DNA of 64,000 nt from Sacculina carcini (GCA_916048095.2 OU696584.1:2931317-2995316); one strand, 5' to 3'. Numbered from the stretch's first letter, positions 33,425 through 43,308 are shown. Numbers and translations are program-made. The notes: a model not told the origin generated them from the letters alone.

Positions 33425-33617
33425 TGTGTTGTCATACACTTTTATAATAAAGACGGATGACAATACGGTGTTTATCTTCCACACGAAACATCAAAATAAC
33501 TAGAACATACAATTAGTCACCAACCCCGAAACATCCGAAAACACACTCCCCTTTCGTCTCCCCCTCGCCACCAACATCTACATCGTGGCAAATCACAGAG
33601 TTGCCAACCACCATACA
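33425..33617 (-). repeat. 3' LTR of the short element
   Basis: 193 bp, TGTGTTGTCATAC to CCACCATACA on the plus strand, with partner at 36,168-36,360. The outer flank is CCTGG. Confidence 0.9.
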
Positions 33618-33635
33618 CCTCCCCCTAGTTTCTAA

Positions 33636-36092
33636 CTAATTAAGCACATAATCCCGTAAACGAGTCGGTGCGCGCCGTCGTCGTGTCGAGCGCCGCAACG
33701 GCGGGCAACCGTCCTCTTCAGTCCGACGACATCGATCGGATTGCTGATGTGAGTCACTTGCTGGTTCCCTGTTATCGAACACTGGTGGAGGACTGTTTGG
33801 CTGCGGTCGCTGTTGGTCACCACGCTCTAACTGACTTGCATCGGCTCTCATGTCCAACAGCAAGTGTCGACGATTCCTTCGCGTGATCCGTCCACTCGAC
33901 ATGCGAAGAGTGTAGCTACGGTGTCCGTTGGAGCCGACAATCACGCCTCGTCGGTCCCAACGTTGAGACGTCTGGTCTTGGATGTACACCGAACTACCTA
34001 TAGGAAGACGTGGCAGAGTACGCGCAGTCACGTTGTACCTCGTCTCCGCCTTACGCTGCTTCTCCTCCCCCACTGCGTCGTAGACATCAGCTTTTCGCTG
34101 CCACTCGGGGGCGTATGATGACAAGTGCGCCGGAACAGACGATCGCATCGGGTGCCCGAAGACGATTTGGGCCGGCGACCGTCCATCTCGATCGGGCGAA
34201 TTCCGCATCTCCAGAAGACCTTCTGTCACGGCATCATCGTCCAGATTTCCGTTGGTCGACGCTTTTTGGAGCAGGCGTTTGATGCGCTTCACGGCAGACT
34301 CTGCATGTCCGTTACTTTGCGGGAACTCCGGACTGCTGACTGAATGTTCGACATGCCAGCGCTGCAAAAACATCTTTGTTCTGCGCGCCATAAACTGTGG
34401 TCCCCCATCGCTTCGCAGGCGATTTTGGACGCCATACAAAGCAAAAAGCTGTCGCAGAGTTCTAATCAGGTGCCGGGAGGTGGCGTCACTTCGGGGGCAC
34501 TCCACAACGAGAGGCCAATTGGAGAGTCTGTCAACATACACTAGGTACGTCCGGCCACCATACTGGAAATAGTCCGACGACACGCTTTCAAAAGTTCTAG
34601 CCGGCTTATCGTCGTTTCGCATATTTGATGTCCTGCGATTTTCTGCGTCTTCGCGACCGCAGGAACTTTCAGTACTCGCAGGAACACTGATGGAATCTGC
34701 CATTTTCTCATGTTTTACAGAAACACGTGCCATTGTGAGCTGCTGTGGAAACGTTTTGTGTATGATGTCCTGATCTACAGCGTCGCACCACGAAAGCAGT
34801 GAGTCCGTAGCGGATGGCACCACATAAAGTTTGGTGCGACATGAAGCATCTCCCAGTGTGAGTACAGCACTGCATGTGCCGAGGCAATTCAGACGGCTAC
34901 CATTGGCAGAACAGAGGCGGTCCTGACACGCAGTCAACTTCTGACAATCCAGGCCAACCTTCCGAGCAGTGGCCGCGTTGATGACGCTCACTTCCGCGCC
35001 GGTATCAGCGATCCACTTTACATCCACTGCACTCTTGTCTTCTACAGCTACTGAAATCGACACCGCGGGCGCCTTTCGTTTGGTCGCTCCTTTTCTGATA
35101 TCCGCCACGGTGATGCGACGTATCGTTTGGTCGTCGTTTCTCACACTGGCAACACGAGCCTGTTGATTTTTATTACGGCCTTTGCCAGCAGGTTTTTGTT
35201 TCGACCGACACATACTAGCAAAATGTCCGGTTTTACCGCATGTGTTACAAGACCAGCCAATCGCGGGACAATCATGGTTACCCGCGTACGGATATCCACA
35301 ACGCTGACACGTGTGTGAAGTCATACCCTTGTCACTTGCACTCACATCTCTTTTTACAGCATGTTTAACTGCTCGACATGGTGCTTCTTGACGCTCGATT
35401 GCAGATGAGTTCACAGATGCGTTTTCTGATGACCGGCATATATCTATAACTTTGCCAAGATCGGGGTCTTTTTCTTGCAGCATGTGGTGCAATGCCTGGG
35501 AGTCATTGCTACCCATAATGACTTTGTCACGCAGTCTATTGTCTTTGCAGACTTCACAAAAATTACAAAAAGACATAATTTCTCTGGCAGCACATACAAA
35601 ATTATCAAAACTTTCCCCTGTCTGTTGTTTTCTGAGGTAAAAATCGCGGCGATCGAGCACCACGTTTCTCTGTGACCTGAGATGTGATTCCATTTGGGCG
35701 ACACACTCACTGAGACATGTTTCGTCAGTGATATTCAAGCTGAAACGCAAAATACGGCTCCAATCTTCATCTACGGCGGCGTGAAGCACGGCCTGCTGTT
35801 CTTTGACAGGCAGTTTATCGAGACACGCCAACCGGATTTGACCGTTGAATTTGTATCGCCATGTGTCAAAATCCATTAAAGACGCGTCAGACTGTAGCAC
35901 CGGAACAGGGTTCGATGGCACTTTTACAGGGCGGCTTTGCTCTCTGTAAACGTCCGCGTTTTGGTTTGGACCAGTTTGTTGTGACACTGCGTGCATGAGT
36001 CTGTCTACAGTGGCTTCTCGCTGGACAGAATTTTCAATCAACTGTGACACCAACTGAGACAGTTTTTCTACTTGTTGTTCCATAATAATCAC
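33636..36092 (-). CDS. gag-protease-integrase ORF of the short LTR element
   Basis: A single frame of 818 codons. N-terminal coiled region (EKLSQLVSQLIEN), capsid-like part (about 60-215; FDTWRYKFNGQ and DDFYLRKQQ-like segments), Cys/His knuckles (about 255-295; CQRCGYPY and CNTCGKTGHFASMC), protease with IADTGAEVSVI (near 365). The frame then runs directly to an integrase core (about 505-640; SSDYFQYGG, LRSDGGPQFM, QSNGHAESAVKRIKRLL) and a C-terminal domain (PIGSSVYIQDQ). The tail is basic and ends RAPTRLRDYVLN. What a protein of this make-up would do is unknown; the parts are typical Gypsy pieces. Confidence 0.8.
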   Translation of the reverse strand: MIIMEQQVEKLSQLVSQLIENSVQREATVDRLMHAVSQQTGPNQNADVYREQSRPVKVPSNPVPVLQSDASLMDFDTWRYKFNGQIRLACLDKLPVKEQQAVLHAAVDEDWSRILRFSLNITDETCLSECVAQMESHLRSQRNVVLDRRDFYLRKQQTGESFDNFVCAAREIMSFCNFCEVCKDNRLRDKVIMGSNDSQALHHMLQEKDPDLGKVIDICRSSENASVNSSAIERQEAPCRAVKHAVKRDVSASDKGMTSHTCQRCGYPYAGNHDCPAIGWSCNTCGKTGHFASMCRSKQKPAGKGRNKNQQARVASVRNDDQTIRRITVADIRKGATKRKAPAVSISVAVEDKSAVDVKWIADTGAEVSVINAATARKVGLDCQKLTACQDRLCSANGSRLNCLGTCSAVLTLGDASCRTKLYVVPSATDSLLSWCDAVDQDIIHKTFPQQLTMARVSVKHEKMADSISVPASTESSCGREDAENRRTSNMRNDDKPARTFESVSSDYFQYGGRTYLVYVDRLSNWPLVVECPRSDATSRHLIRTLRQLFALYGVQNRLRSDGGPQFMARRTKMFLQRWHVEHSVSSPEFPQSNGHAESAVKRIKRLLQKASTNGNLDDDAVTEGLLEMRNSPDRDGRSPAQIVFGHPMRSSVPAHLSSYAPEWQRKADVYDAVGEEKQRKAETRYNVTARTLPRLPIGSSVYIQDQTSQRWDRRGVIVGSNGHRSYTLRMSSGRITRRNRRHLLLDMRADASQLERGDQQRPQPNSPPPVFDNREPASDSHQQSDRCRRTEEDGCPPLRRSTRRRRAPTRLRDYVLN

Positions 36093-36167
36093 TCAATCCA
36101 AACAAGCAGAAATAATCCCCACAAACAACAACAAATATACAACGTTACTTCACAAGCGGCTGCGCCA

Positions 36168-36360
36168 TGTGTTGTCATACACTTTTATAATAAAGACGGA
36201 TGACAATACGGTGTTTATCTTCCACACGAAACATCAAAATAACCAGAACAAACAATTAGTCACCAACCCCGAAACATCCGAAAACACACTCCCCTTTCGT
36301 CTCCCCCTCGCCACCAACATCTACATCGTGGCAAATCACAGAGTTGCCAACCACCATACA
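36168..36360 (-). repeat. 5' LTR of the short element
   Basis: 193 bp. On the minus strand it runs into TGGCGCAGCCGC, the likely tRNA primer site, at 36,167. The outer flank is CCTGG. Confidence 0.9.
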
Positions 36361-36811
36361 CCTGGGTGCAAAGGCAACTACAGTAGCGGCCCAAAAGTGA
36401 GCGTTTTCCTTCTACCGAAAGATGAGGCGCTGCGAAACCAATGGATGAGAGCAATCAAACGTGAAATGCCAATAACCGATAACGTCTATGTAAGTTTTGA
36501 CACCTGCAAATTGTGTAAATATGTTATACGACATGAATGTATATGCGCGTATCATCACGGTTTTATAGATTCAATGTTGTCCATGAGTTTGATTACATTA
36601 ATAATTATTATCATGAAAATGTGTCAATTCCTAGATTTCTTATGCATACGCTTTCTTGTTTTCTTGATTTATTGGCTTTTCCCTATTGGATATGTATTGG
36701 TTGATGGGCTAGTCCAAATGTCTTTGTTACTCGACCAATAATATACACTTCCAGGTTTGCCAAAATCATTTTCGCGAGGAGGATATAGAGCGTAGTACTT
36801 CAGCGGTGGAT

Positions 36812-36856
36812 CCAACACACACATATACACACGATTCACACACACACACACACACG
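36812..36856 (+). repeat. (CA)n microsatellite inside the THAP coding exon
   Basis: ACACACACAT, ACACAC and CACACACACACACAC runs in frame, giving a Thr/His-rich insertion between the last THAP zinc ligand and the AVPCIYPN box. Confidence 0.7.
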
Positions 36857-36879
36857 ATGGATCAAATGGATGATTGCTC

Positions 36880-37200
36880 TGAAGTTGCGGTTGTATCAGG
36901 CGCACAATGTTTTAACACCACAACGTTCAGTGAGCAAGTGGTTTATTGCCTTGACACAGCACAAGTCAACTACTCAGTGGGCGGAGGTCACTTCCGGGTA
37001 CAATCCACCAAGTGGGTTTCAACCATTTGTCAGTAGTAAACCGTACTTACATTAACAATGACGAAAATACAAATATACATGTGAATTAAATAATGCTGCG
37101 TAAATAACAAAGGAATATAATATATAGTTTAAACGAAATTAAACATATTCCAACGAGTGTACCAATTCACGCATGACAAGATACGAACATCGGCTCTACA
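36880..37200 (-). repeat. LTR (a) of the tRNA-Trp-primed Gypsy element
   Basis: About 321 bp, TGAAGTTGCGG to CGGCTCTACA on the plus strand. Left flank GCTC (36,876-36,879), right flank GCTC (37,201-37,204), the latter also found after LTR (c). It is followed by a transposase segment rather than element sequence. Confidence 0.85.
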
Positions 37201-37973
37201 GCTCTCATCCATTTGATCCAACCACTGGCAAGAGAGTGGAATGCAAACTGGGCAAGCCACGACTGGCGCCAGGAGCAGTTCCTTGTATTTACCCCAATTT
37301 GCCGTCGTATCTGTCTTCTTCGTCATTGGCTTCACGGAAATCAAGGGACAGCAAGACACAGCGTCTCGAGGTGCAGCAGCTGGAAAAGGTTATTCAGATG
37401 AGCTCCACAGAACACTCTGAATATCTAGAGAGTATGAAGATTGACAGTTTCGAAGCGTTAAAAACAAAATTCGACAGCGTCGTTAACAGGGACTATTGGA
37501 ACTTTGTTGACGTAGATTCAAAAATCGTCATTTCTCATGTCACAACATGTAACGTTCGCGTCCAACATTGCGTTACAATTGAGGAAGATCTAACCATTTC
37601 TGTATTTGTGGAAGGCGCACAAATATTTGATGGTGCATTTGCTAAAGAATTAAAGACTCTCGATGATTTGCAAAAAGTTTTGGATAAGGTTTCTTCCTTT
37701 CAAAGCACATATGATTCACCAGATGGTCACATTGCTTTGATTCAGTTGGTTTTGACTCTGTTGACACCGCTGCTCAATTGTGGGTACAAGCATGAGTGTG
37801 TGATCGAATTTGTCTGTGAGCAGCTGCGGATTCTTCTAGGCAAACATCCAAAGTACTCAGTGCATTTCACAGTGTTTTCTTCGCTGTTATACAGCCTTTA
37901 ACCTTGTGCGTACAGGTTTATTCGAAGCTCATGTAGCATTCTGCTGCCTAGTTTTTCGACTATACGCCGTATC
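37201..37973 (+). repeat. duplicated transposase segment, copy 1
   Basis: Nearly identical to 43,309-43,697 plus 44,217-44,607. It ends at GTATCAACCT, where copy 2 continues into the rest of the transposase but copy 1 switches to the tRNA-like junction before LTR (b). Copy 1 lacks the solo LTR found in copy 2. Confidence 0.85.
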
Positions 37974-37988
37974 AACCTGGTTTCAACA

Positions 37989-38022
37989 GGTTGCGTGTTC
38001 AAATCACGTCGGGGTCACCAGT
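37989..38022 (+). other. tRNA-Trp-derived sequence next to LTR (b)
   Basis: GGTTGCGTGTTCAAATCACG and then TCGGGGTCACCA: the T-arm, acceptor strand and CCA end of tRNA-Trp, read on the plus strand directly before the LTR. An 18-nt primer site would stop inside the T-arm; this one extends beyond it. Confidence 0.75.
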
Positions 38023-38341
38023 TGAAGTTGCGGTTGTATCAGGCGCACAATGTTAACACCACAACGTTCAGTGAGCAAGTGGTTTATTGCCTTGACACAG
38101 CACAAGTCAATTACTCAGTGGGCGGAGGTCACTTCCGGGTACAATCCACCAAGTGGGCTTCAACCATTTGTCAGTAGTAAACCGTACTTACATTAACAAT
38201 GACGAGAAGACAAATATACATGTGAATTAAATAATGCTGCGTAAATAACAAAGGAATATAATATATAGTTTAAACGAAATTAAACATATTCCAACGAGTG
38301 TACCAATTCACGCATGACAAAATACGAACATCGGCGCTACA
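38023..38341 (-). repeat. LTR (b), 3' LTR of the Gypsy element
   Basis: 319 bp, TGAAGTTGCGG to CGGCGCTACA. Unusually it has element-derived sequence on both sides: the pol end to the right and tRNA/primer-site sequence to the left. Confidence 0.85.
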
Positions 38342-39003
38342 CTACTCCACCCTTCCGAAGCGGAGCGTCACATATATCAAACATAGCTATGATACAGGAA
38401 AATCATTTTCTAAAAGAAATACGTGTGCGAATACTCGTACACGCACATACACAAACATACACAAGTACATATATACACACGTCTACCATACATACGCACG
38501 TCTTCGCACGCCTAGTAATTTCATTCAACGAAACTTGACACAGAAAAAAATATCAACACACACGCAAAACGCACAACATCTCTGAATGGACAGCGCATGT
38601 TCATGTACCGCACATGAGAATATATATCAAAACATGACTGCAAGCAAGCAGGTTACACAATCACGCCATATAGCAGACGGTTCGTAAACGTTACACGTTC
38701 ACATAAGCGTGCAATCACTATTACAAACACGACACAAACTAATCAAGATGACTGTAAAGACAAATGTTAATAATAATAAAAATCCGGACAATGTTTGAAT
38801 TTCACTGTACGTCCTGATCTTGACACACCAGAGGGCGCTGCATACCGTGGAGCAGGGACAGGTTTATCTGTCGACTGGTTCACTGGTCGATCCGACGGTA
38901 CATTTTCACAGGTGACTGGGTGCCTTTTCAACGTGGTGGTGCAGCGCTTTGCTGCTCTCGGAGCAGGAAGCGGTGCCACTGAGTCTGAAACCGTTTTTTT
39001 TCA

Positions 39004-40661
39004 TCACCTGCGGACACATTCACTTGTTGATCCTGTATCACACGTTGTTGCACGCAGCACCGCTGGCTTCACACGATCAGCTGACACAGTCTGTCTCACG
39101 CCGGTAGATGATTCAACTTCGAACGTTTTTATATTACGCCGTAACACTTTCATGGGGCCAGAGTAGGGAGCCTCTAATGGCTTTCTAACTCGGTCCACCC
39201 TTACCCACACATGAGTGCAGGTTTGAAGTGCCTTTGGAATGTACTCTGTGGCCCTGGAAGAGTGGCATCTACCATCACTGATATTAGAAAAATCTATTTG
39301 ACGCATGTGTCGAGCGAGATTACGAATGAAATCCACCTGACACTTATCAGACACTGCTTCTGCTGGTACAGCTACACGTGGGTACAGCAGTTCCCCACCT
39401 GTTACCGCTGTGAATGGTGACAGTGTAGACTCGTTCGGTACGCAGCGCAGACCAAGGAGAACGACCGGCAACGCCTGAATCCAGTCTTCTTTCCTCGCAA
39501 TGATAGCCGTCTTCAACGTGCGGTGCAGCCGCTCCACCATACCGTTGCACTGCGGGTGGTATGACGTCGTGCGCAAGCGGTGAAACCCTATGATACGCGA
39601 CAAATGCTGAAACAAATCGGACTCAAATTGAGATCCACGGTCAGTGATCACGTATAGGGCACACCGAACCTGGACACCCATGTGTCGAGGAACGCTGTTG
39701 ACACCGATACTGCTGTTATATCTTCCAATGGCACAGCTTCGATCCAACGAGTACAGCGGTCTATACAAGTGAGTAAATATCGACAGGGTGAACAGTACGT
39801 CTGACCGTATTGACGAGACGGTGGCAGTGGACCAACAATATCAATGTGTACCGTTGAGAAGCGAGCAGATGGTATGCACATTGGTGTGACTGTTGACTTG
39901 GTGTGTCGATGCACTTTCGCAGATTGACATGCTGTACAAGATCTAGTCCAGTCTCTTATCTGCTTGTCCATACCAGGCCAGAAATAACGATCTTTTACAA
40001 GACGTAGCGTAGCCTTCACACCAGCATGCGACATATCGTTCAAATGATTGAAAATCGTCAGTCTGAGTGACTGCGGTACAAATGGTCGCGCCGTTGCTAA
40101 AGACATATCACAGTACAAGTTACTTTCACCACACGAGAATTTGCGTAGTTTGTCAATGAAATGTTTAATTTCAACGTCTGTTTCTTGTTGCTCGGCGATA
40201 GCCGGCAGATCAAACGCATCAACACGCACATGATTTGTGATGTGTGACTGACCTTGAATTTGGCTCGGTGATGTTGAATTGACAGTTGAAGATACTGCAG
40301 TGTGGACATCACAAACTCCCACTGGTCGTGATAAGCAATCTGCTACTATGTTGTCCGTGCCAGATATGAAATTGACTTCTGCAACGTACTCTGTAAGCAG
40401 CGAAAGATGTCTTTGTTGTCTGTCTAGTTTAGCTGGTTTTCTACTATTGAACGCTCCGAACAAAGGGCGATGATCCGTTGACAAGGTCACGCGCTGGCCT
40501 TCGATCAGGTGTCGAAACTGTAACACCGCAAGGTATGCAGCAAGCAACTCGTGGTCAAATGCTGAATATCGTTTTTGAGTGTCGGATAGTTTCTTGGAAA
40601 ACAGCTCCACCAGGTACACTTTACCGTCAATCATTTGATGCAAGGCTGCTCCTACTACCAC
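39004..40661 (-). pseudogene. Gypsy RNase H and integrase (fossil)
   Basis: RNase H segment with [15 protein letters not shown] and [18 protein letters not shown] zinc-binding H-H/C-C segment follows ([25 protein letters not shown]). The core shows [47 protein letters not shown] and HPQCNGMVERLHRTLK, and the C-terminal domain THVWVRVDRVRKPLE. This gene order and these motifs are standard Ty3/Gypsy. A Pro-rich tail runs on to about 38,780. Confidence 0.75.
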
Positions 40662-40715
40662 CTGCGAACTATCAGTGACCAGCTGATAAGTCGTGCATGT
40701 GGGCAGTGGATGATG

Positions 40716-42116
40716 TCAGCACACAGATACAGTCAAAGCTTTCTTACAAGCTGCAACAGCTGCCAATTCATTGTCGTCCAGCATCAATGTTTTGTTGTTT
40801 GGTTCTTTCCTAACCCTTTCGGTAAGTGGACAGACAATTTCAGCGTACCGTGGAATCATGCGACGATAGAAGCCTGTAGCTCCAAGAAAACGTCGCAGCT
40901 CGTGTGAAGAGGTCGGAGGCTCCTGCTCAGTCAGAGCGGATACCTTGGACGGCGACGGATGAATTCCCCGCGAGGTGACTTCGTAGCCTAGAAATTCCAG
41001 CTCATTCACACTGAATACACATTTCTCCGCCTTGATACGCAACGAATGCTGCCGCAACACCTCAAAGACTTGACGTAGATGACGCTGGTGCTCGTCTGAG
41101 TCGCGTGAGAAAACAAGCACATCGTCAATATACACAAAAACACAATCTAGGTCACGAAAAATGGAATCCATGTACCTTTGAAAGGTTGATGGTGCGTTTC
41201 TCAAGCCAAACGGCATAAACAAATACTCGTACAGGCCTGCTGGAGTGGATATTGCCGTTTTAGCTATGTCTTGGGGTGCCACTGGTATCTGGTGATAAGC
41301 CTGCAATAAATCAAGCTTTGAAAAACATGATTTGCCGTAAAGTTTCGCTGAACAATCGTGTATATGCGGGATTGGGTAGCAATCGCGCTTTGTAACCGAA
41401 TTCAGCATACGAAAATCACCCGTGAGTCGCCAGCCCCCATCTTTTTTCGCCACTAAATCAACGGGCGACGACCACGGCGAATCAGACGGTCTCACAACAC
41501 CTGCTTTTAATAAACTGTCAATTTCAGTTTTGATCAGATCTTGTTTAAGTGGAGAAAATCTGCGGCGACCAGCATGCACTGGTGCGGTACTGCCTGTGTC
41601 TATAGCGTGACTCACTTTGTGATTGCGTACACTCACCGCTTCTTTATGTGGCACCTTGAAGCTTGAGAACTCCGACAACAATTTTTGCACTGGAACAGAG
41701 AACCTGGACGTGTCGTTAACAGTCATGCACGGAATATGAGCTGGCGCAGGCTTGGCTGGCGCACTCAGTAGTGTGACTGAATCTCTCAGACATCGCAGAC
41801 TGCAGTCGACGGCCAGACGGTGATGACACAGGAAATCGTTGCCCAGAAGTGGCTCAGTCACTTCGGCTACCACGAATGTCCATGTGAACACGCGACGAAG
41901 TGCTTGAAAAGATAAATCCAATGTGACTTCACCGTGTACACGTATTCTGTCACCGCCGGCTGATGTCAAAGTTACGTTTGCTGGTTGGAGAACAGAAGAC
42001 ACAGAGGCGGGTGTCAAAAACGACACCCCAGCACCAGTGTCAACAATAAAATGGATTTTTTTATAACCAAACTTAGCAGCGACCTTCAACAGCGGCAGAC
42101 CCTGGGTCGCGTACAC
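40716..42116 (-). CDS. Gypsy protease and reverse transcriptase (fossil)
   Basis: Open for 466 codons. Protease at about 15-110 with VDTGAGVSFLTP and LLGNDFL. RT at about 170-440 with DLVAKKDGGWRLTGDFRMLN, LDLLQAYHQIPVAP, MPFGLRNAPSTFQRYMD and FVYIDDVLVFS (catalytic DD). The connection to RNase H starts EQEPPTSSHELRRFLGATGF. All are standard Ty3/Gypsy. Confidence 0.8.
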   Translation of the reverse strand: MYATQGLPLLKVAAKFGYKKIHFIVDTGAGVSFLTPASVSSVLQPANVTLTSAGGDRIRVHGEVTLDLSFQALRRVFTWTFVVAEVTEPLLGNDFLCHHRLAVDCSLRCLRDSVTLLSAPAKPAPAHIPCMTVNDTSRFSVPVQKLLSEFSSFKVPHKEAVSVRNHKVSHAIDTGSTAPVHAGRRRFSPLKQDLIKTEIDSLLKAGVVRPSDSPWSSPVDLVAKKDGGWRLTGDFRMLNSVTKRDCYPIPHIHDCSAKLYGKSCFSKLDLLQAYHQIPVAPQDIAKTAISTPAGLYEYLFMPFGLRNAPSTFQRYMDSIFRDLDCVFVYIDDVLVFSRDSDEHQRHLRQVFEVLRQHSLRIKAEKCVFSVNELEFLGYEVTSRGIHPSPSKVSALTEQEPPTSSHELRRFLGATGFYRRMIPRYAEIVCPLTERVRKEPNNKTLMLDDNELAAVAACKKALTVSVC

Positions 42117-42130
42117 AGATGCCTGCCTCG

Positions 42131-42865
42131 TCAGTTTTCCTGCTGCCTTTCTGTTGAGTTTTCGCGTGACGCAGGTCGTGAGGATGACTGCATTAGAATA
42201 TCACGGCGCTTATTCGGCCATCGACACCATGGTTTGCAGTATCTGGCTTTTGAACCATAGAACAGATGAGCTCTGCACACCTTGGGGCGTTGGCCGGCAT
42301 GATATGGGCGCAATGATGATGATTGCAGCGACGATGATTCTGCTGTGTTTCTCACTCTGCTGTTGAAAAGATTCGTCGACGGCGCCTCATTTCTTTGACC
42401 TCTATCTGACACTGCCATGCATTGAACATTACTCACCAGTGGGACCAATTCATCAGCAAGCCTTGCTAGTTGCGACAATTCCATTTCTTTTTGAGCAGCT
42501 AGCACTGGTCCTATCGAGCTGGGCAGAGACTGAGTGAATTTATGTATCACGAGGTCATCCGCCACTCCAGTTTTCCGAGCAATGCTCTGCAATTCACTCA
42601 TGCGCGCGGATGGTCTGCCTGTCATTGCACGAGTTGAAATAAGTTCTTCAAACAGTTCTGGCTTCGTCCGTTCGTAAAACTGCAGAACTTCGCTCTTCAG
42701 TACAGTCAATTCTTGTTGTTTGAGAACTGCAGGAGACATCTGCGGCAAAACATCCGGCGGTAGAGCTGCCATCACGTGGAAGAATTTTGTTACCTCGGAC
42801 GTGATTCCTTGTAGGTAGAACTGTGCTTCAAGTGTCATGAACCAACCATCAACGGCTTTTTCCAT
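42131..42865 (-). CDS. Gypsy gag (fossil)
   Basis: 244 codons beginning MEKAVDGWFMTLEAQFYLQG, a typical capsid N-terminus in Gypsy elements without a matrix domain. Later segments are LFEELISTRAMTGRPSARMS and FTQSLPSSIGPVLAAQ. The Cys/His region at the end is poorly preserved (CRAHLFYGSKARYC). Confidence 0.7.
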   Translation of the reverse strand: MEKAVDGWFMTLEAQFYLQGITSEVTKFFHVMAALPPDVLPQMSPAVLKQQELTVLKSEVLQFYERTKPELFEELISTRAMTGRPSARMSELQSIARKTGVADDLVIHKFTQSLPSSIGPVLAAQKEMELSQLARLADELVPLVSNVQCMAVSDRGQRNEAPSTNLFNSRVRNTAESSSLQSSSLRPYHAGQRPKVCRAHLFYGSKARYCKPWCRWPNKRRDILMQSSSRPASRENSTERQQEN

Positions 42866-42938
42866 AAATGGAGGTGCTTTGATGGATACACGATAGACTG
42901 GCTCAGCTTAATTATTTGCTTCAAGTTCGTCCAGGTCG

Positions 42939-42987
42939 GGGTCACCAGATCAGAAGGTTGCGTGTTCAAATCACGTCGGGGTCACCA
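42939..42987 (+). other. extended tRNA-Trp-derived sequence and doubled primer site at LTR (c)
   Basis: On the plus strand GGTCGGGGTCACCA is followed by GATCAGAAGGTTGCGTGTTC, AAATCACGTCGGGGTCACCA and then the LTR. The second part equals about 40 nt of the 3' half of tRNA-Trp, from the anticodon stem to CCA. The first part repeats the last 13 or so nt of the primer site. It is not a tRNA gene: the 5' half is absent. Confidence 0.8.
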
Positions 42988-42989
42988 GT

Positions 42990-43308
42990 TGAAGTTGCGG
43001 TTGTATCAGGCGCACAATGTTAACACCACAACATTCAGTGAGCAAGTGGTTTATTGCCTTGACACAGCACAAGTCAACTACTCAGTGGGCGGAGGTCACT
43101 TCCGGGTACAATCCACCAAGTGGGTTTCAACCATTTGTCAGTAGTAAACCGTACTTACATTAACAATGACGAAAAGACAAATATACATGTGAATTAAATA
43201 ATGCTGCGTAAATAACAAAGGAATATAATATATAGTTTAAACGAAATTAAACATATTCCAACGACTGTACCAATTCACGCATGACAAGATACGAACATCG
43301 GCGCTACA
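42990..43308 (-). repeat. LTR (c), 5' LTR of the Gypsy element
   Basis: 319 bp. Followed on the right by GCTC and the transposase segment, as LTR (a) is; preceded on the left by the tRNA-Trp-like stretch. Confidence 0.85.

Larger units (their letters stand above)
33425..36360 (-). mobile_element. short LTR retrotransposon inside the THAP exon
   Basis: 2.94 kb, with two 193-bp LTRs (33,425-33,617 and 36,168-36,360) that differ at about two positions, flanked by the target duplication CCTGG (33,420-33,424 and 36,361-36,365). On the minus strand the 5' LTR (36,360-36,168) is followed at once by TGGCGCAGCC, a primer-site-like start; the 3' LTR is preceded by a purine tract (ACTAGGGGGAGG). One 818-codon frame carries gag, knuckles, protease and integrase. 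No RT or RNase H part is recognised, so it is probably a non-autonomous derivative of a Gypsy element. The LTR similarity points to a recent insertion. Confidence 0.85.
33394..36489 (+). pseudogene. P2 transposase exon 2, N-terminal half of THAP domain
   Basis: The coding exon starts after an acceptor (GTGTCCAG, 33,393) with ATG at 33,399 and reads MPDKCCVPG. It is split by an LTR element at 33,425-36,360 and resumes at 36,366 with CKGNYSSGPK and VSVFLLPKDEALRNQWMRAI, ending NVY before the donor GTAAGT (36,490). These are the first half of a C2CH THAP zinc finger (C-x3-C, then W). THAP domains bind DNA, and in P elements they recognise the transposon ends. The exon is inactivated by the insertion. 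Confidence 0.8.
36755..37973 (+). pseudogene. P2 transposase exon 3 (first copy), THAP end and N-terminal region
   Basis: After the acceptor (CTTCCAG) the exon reads VCQNHFREEDIERSTSAVDP, giving the C-x2-H half of the THAP finger, 41 residues after the second Cys, within the family range. A (CA)n run expands the following linker (THTYTHDSHTHTHT). The LTR at 36,880-37,200 interrupts it. Coding then resumes with LGKPRLAPGAVPCIYPN, the AVPTIF-type box that closes THAP domains, a helical region (LEKVIQMSSTEHSEYL) and a transposase N-terminal part (FVCEQLRILLGKH). This copy ends at 37,973, where a Gypsy junction begins; the second copy is at 43,309. Confidence 0.75.
38023..43308 (-). mobile_element. 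Ty3/Gypsy LTR element with tRNA-Trp primer site
   Basis: About 5.3 kb between LTR (b) 38,023-38,341 and LTR (c) 42,990-43,308. Minus-strand parts: gag (42,865-42,131), protease (DTGAGVSF, near 42,030), RT (YIDDVLV, near 41,120), RNase H ([11 protein letters not shown], near 40,480), integrase (HAGVKAT zinc segment near 40,020; [36 protein letters not shown]; to 39,000). The primer site TGGTGACCCCGACGTGAT is complementary to tRNA-Trp, the same as in avian leukosis-type retroviruses. LTRs are about 98% alike, so the insertion is fairly young. It has a few breaks. Confidence 0.85.

Noticed and set aside
42939-42987. possible tRNA-Trp gene
   Set aside because: Only the 3' half with an encoded CCA is present, directly beside an LTR; the 5' half, D-arm and anticodon loop are missing. 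It is retroelement-derived primer sequence.
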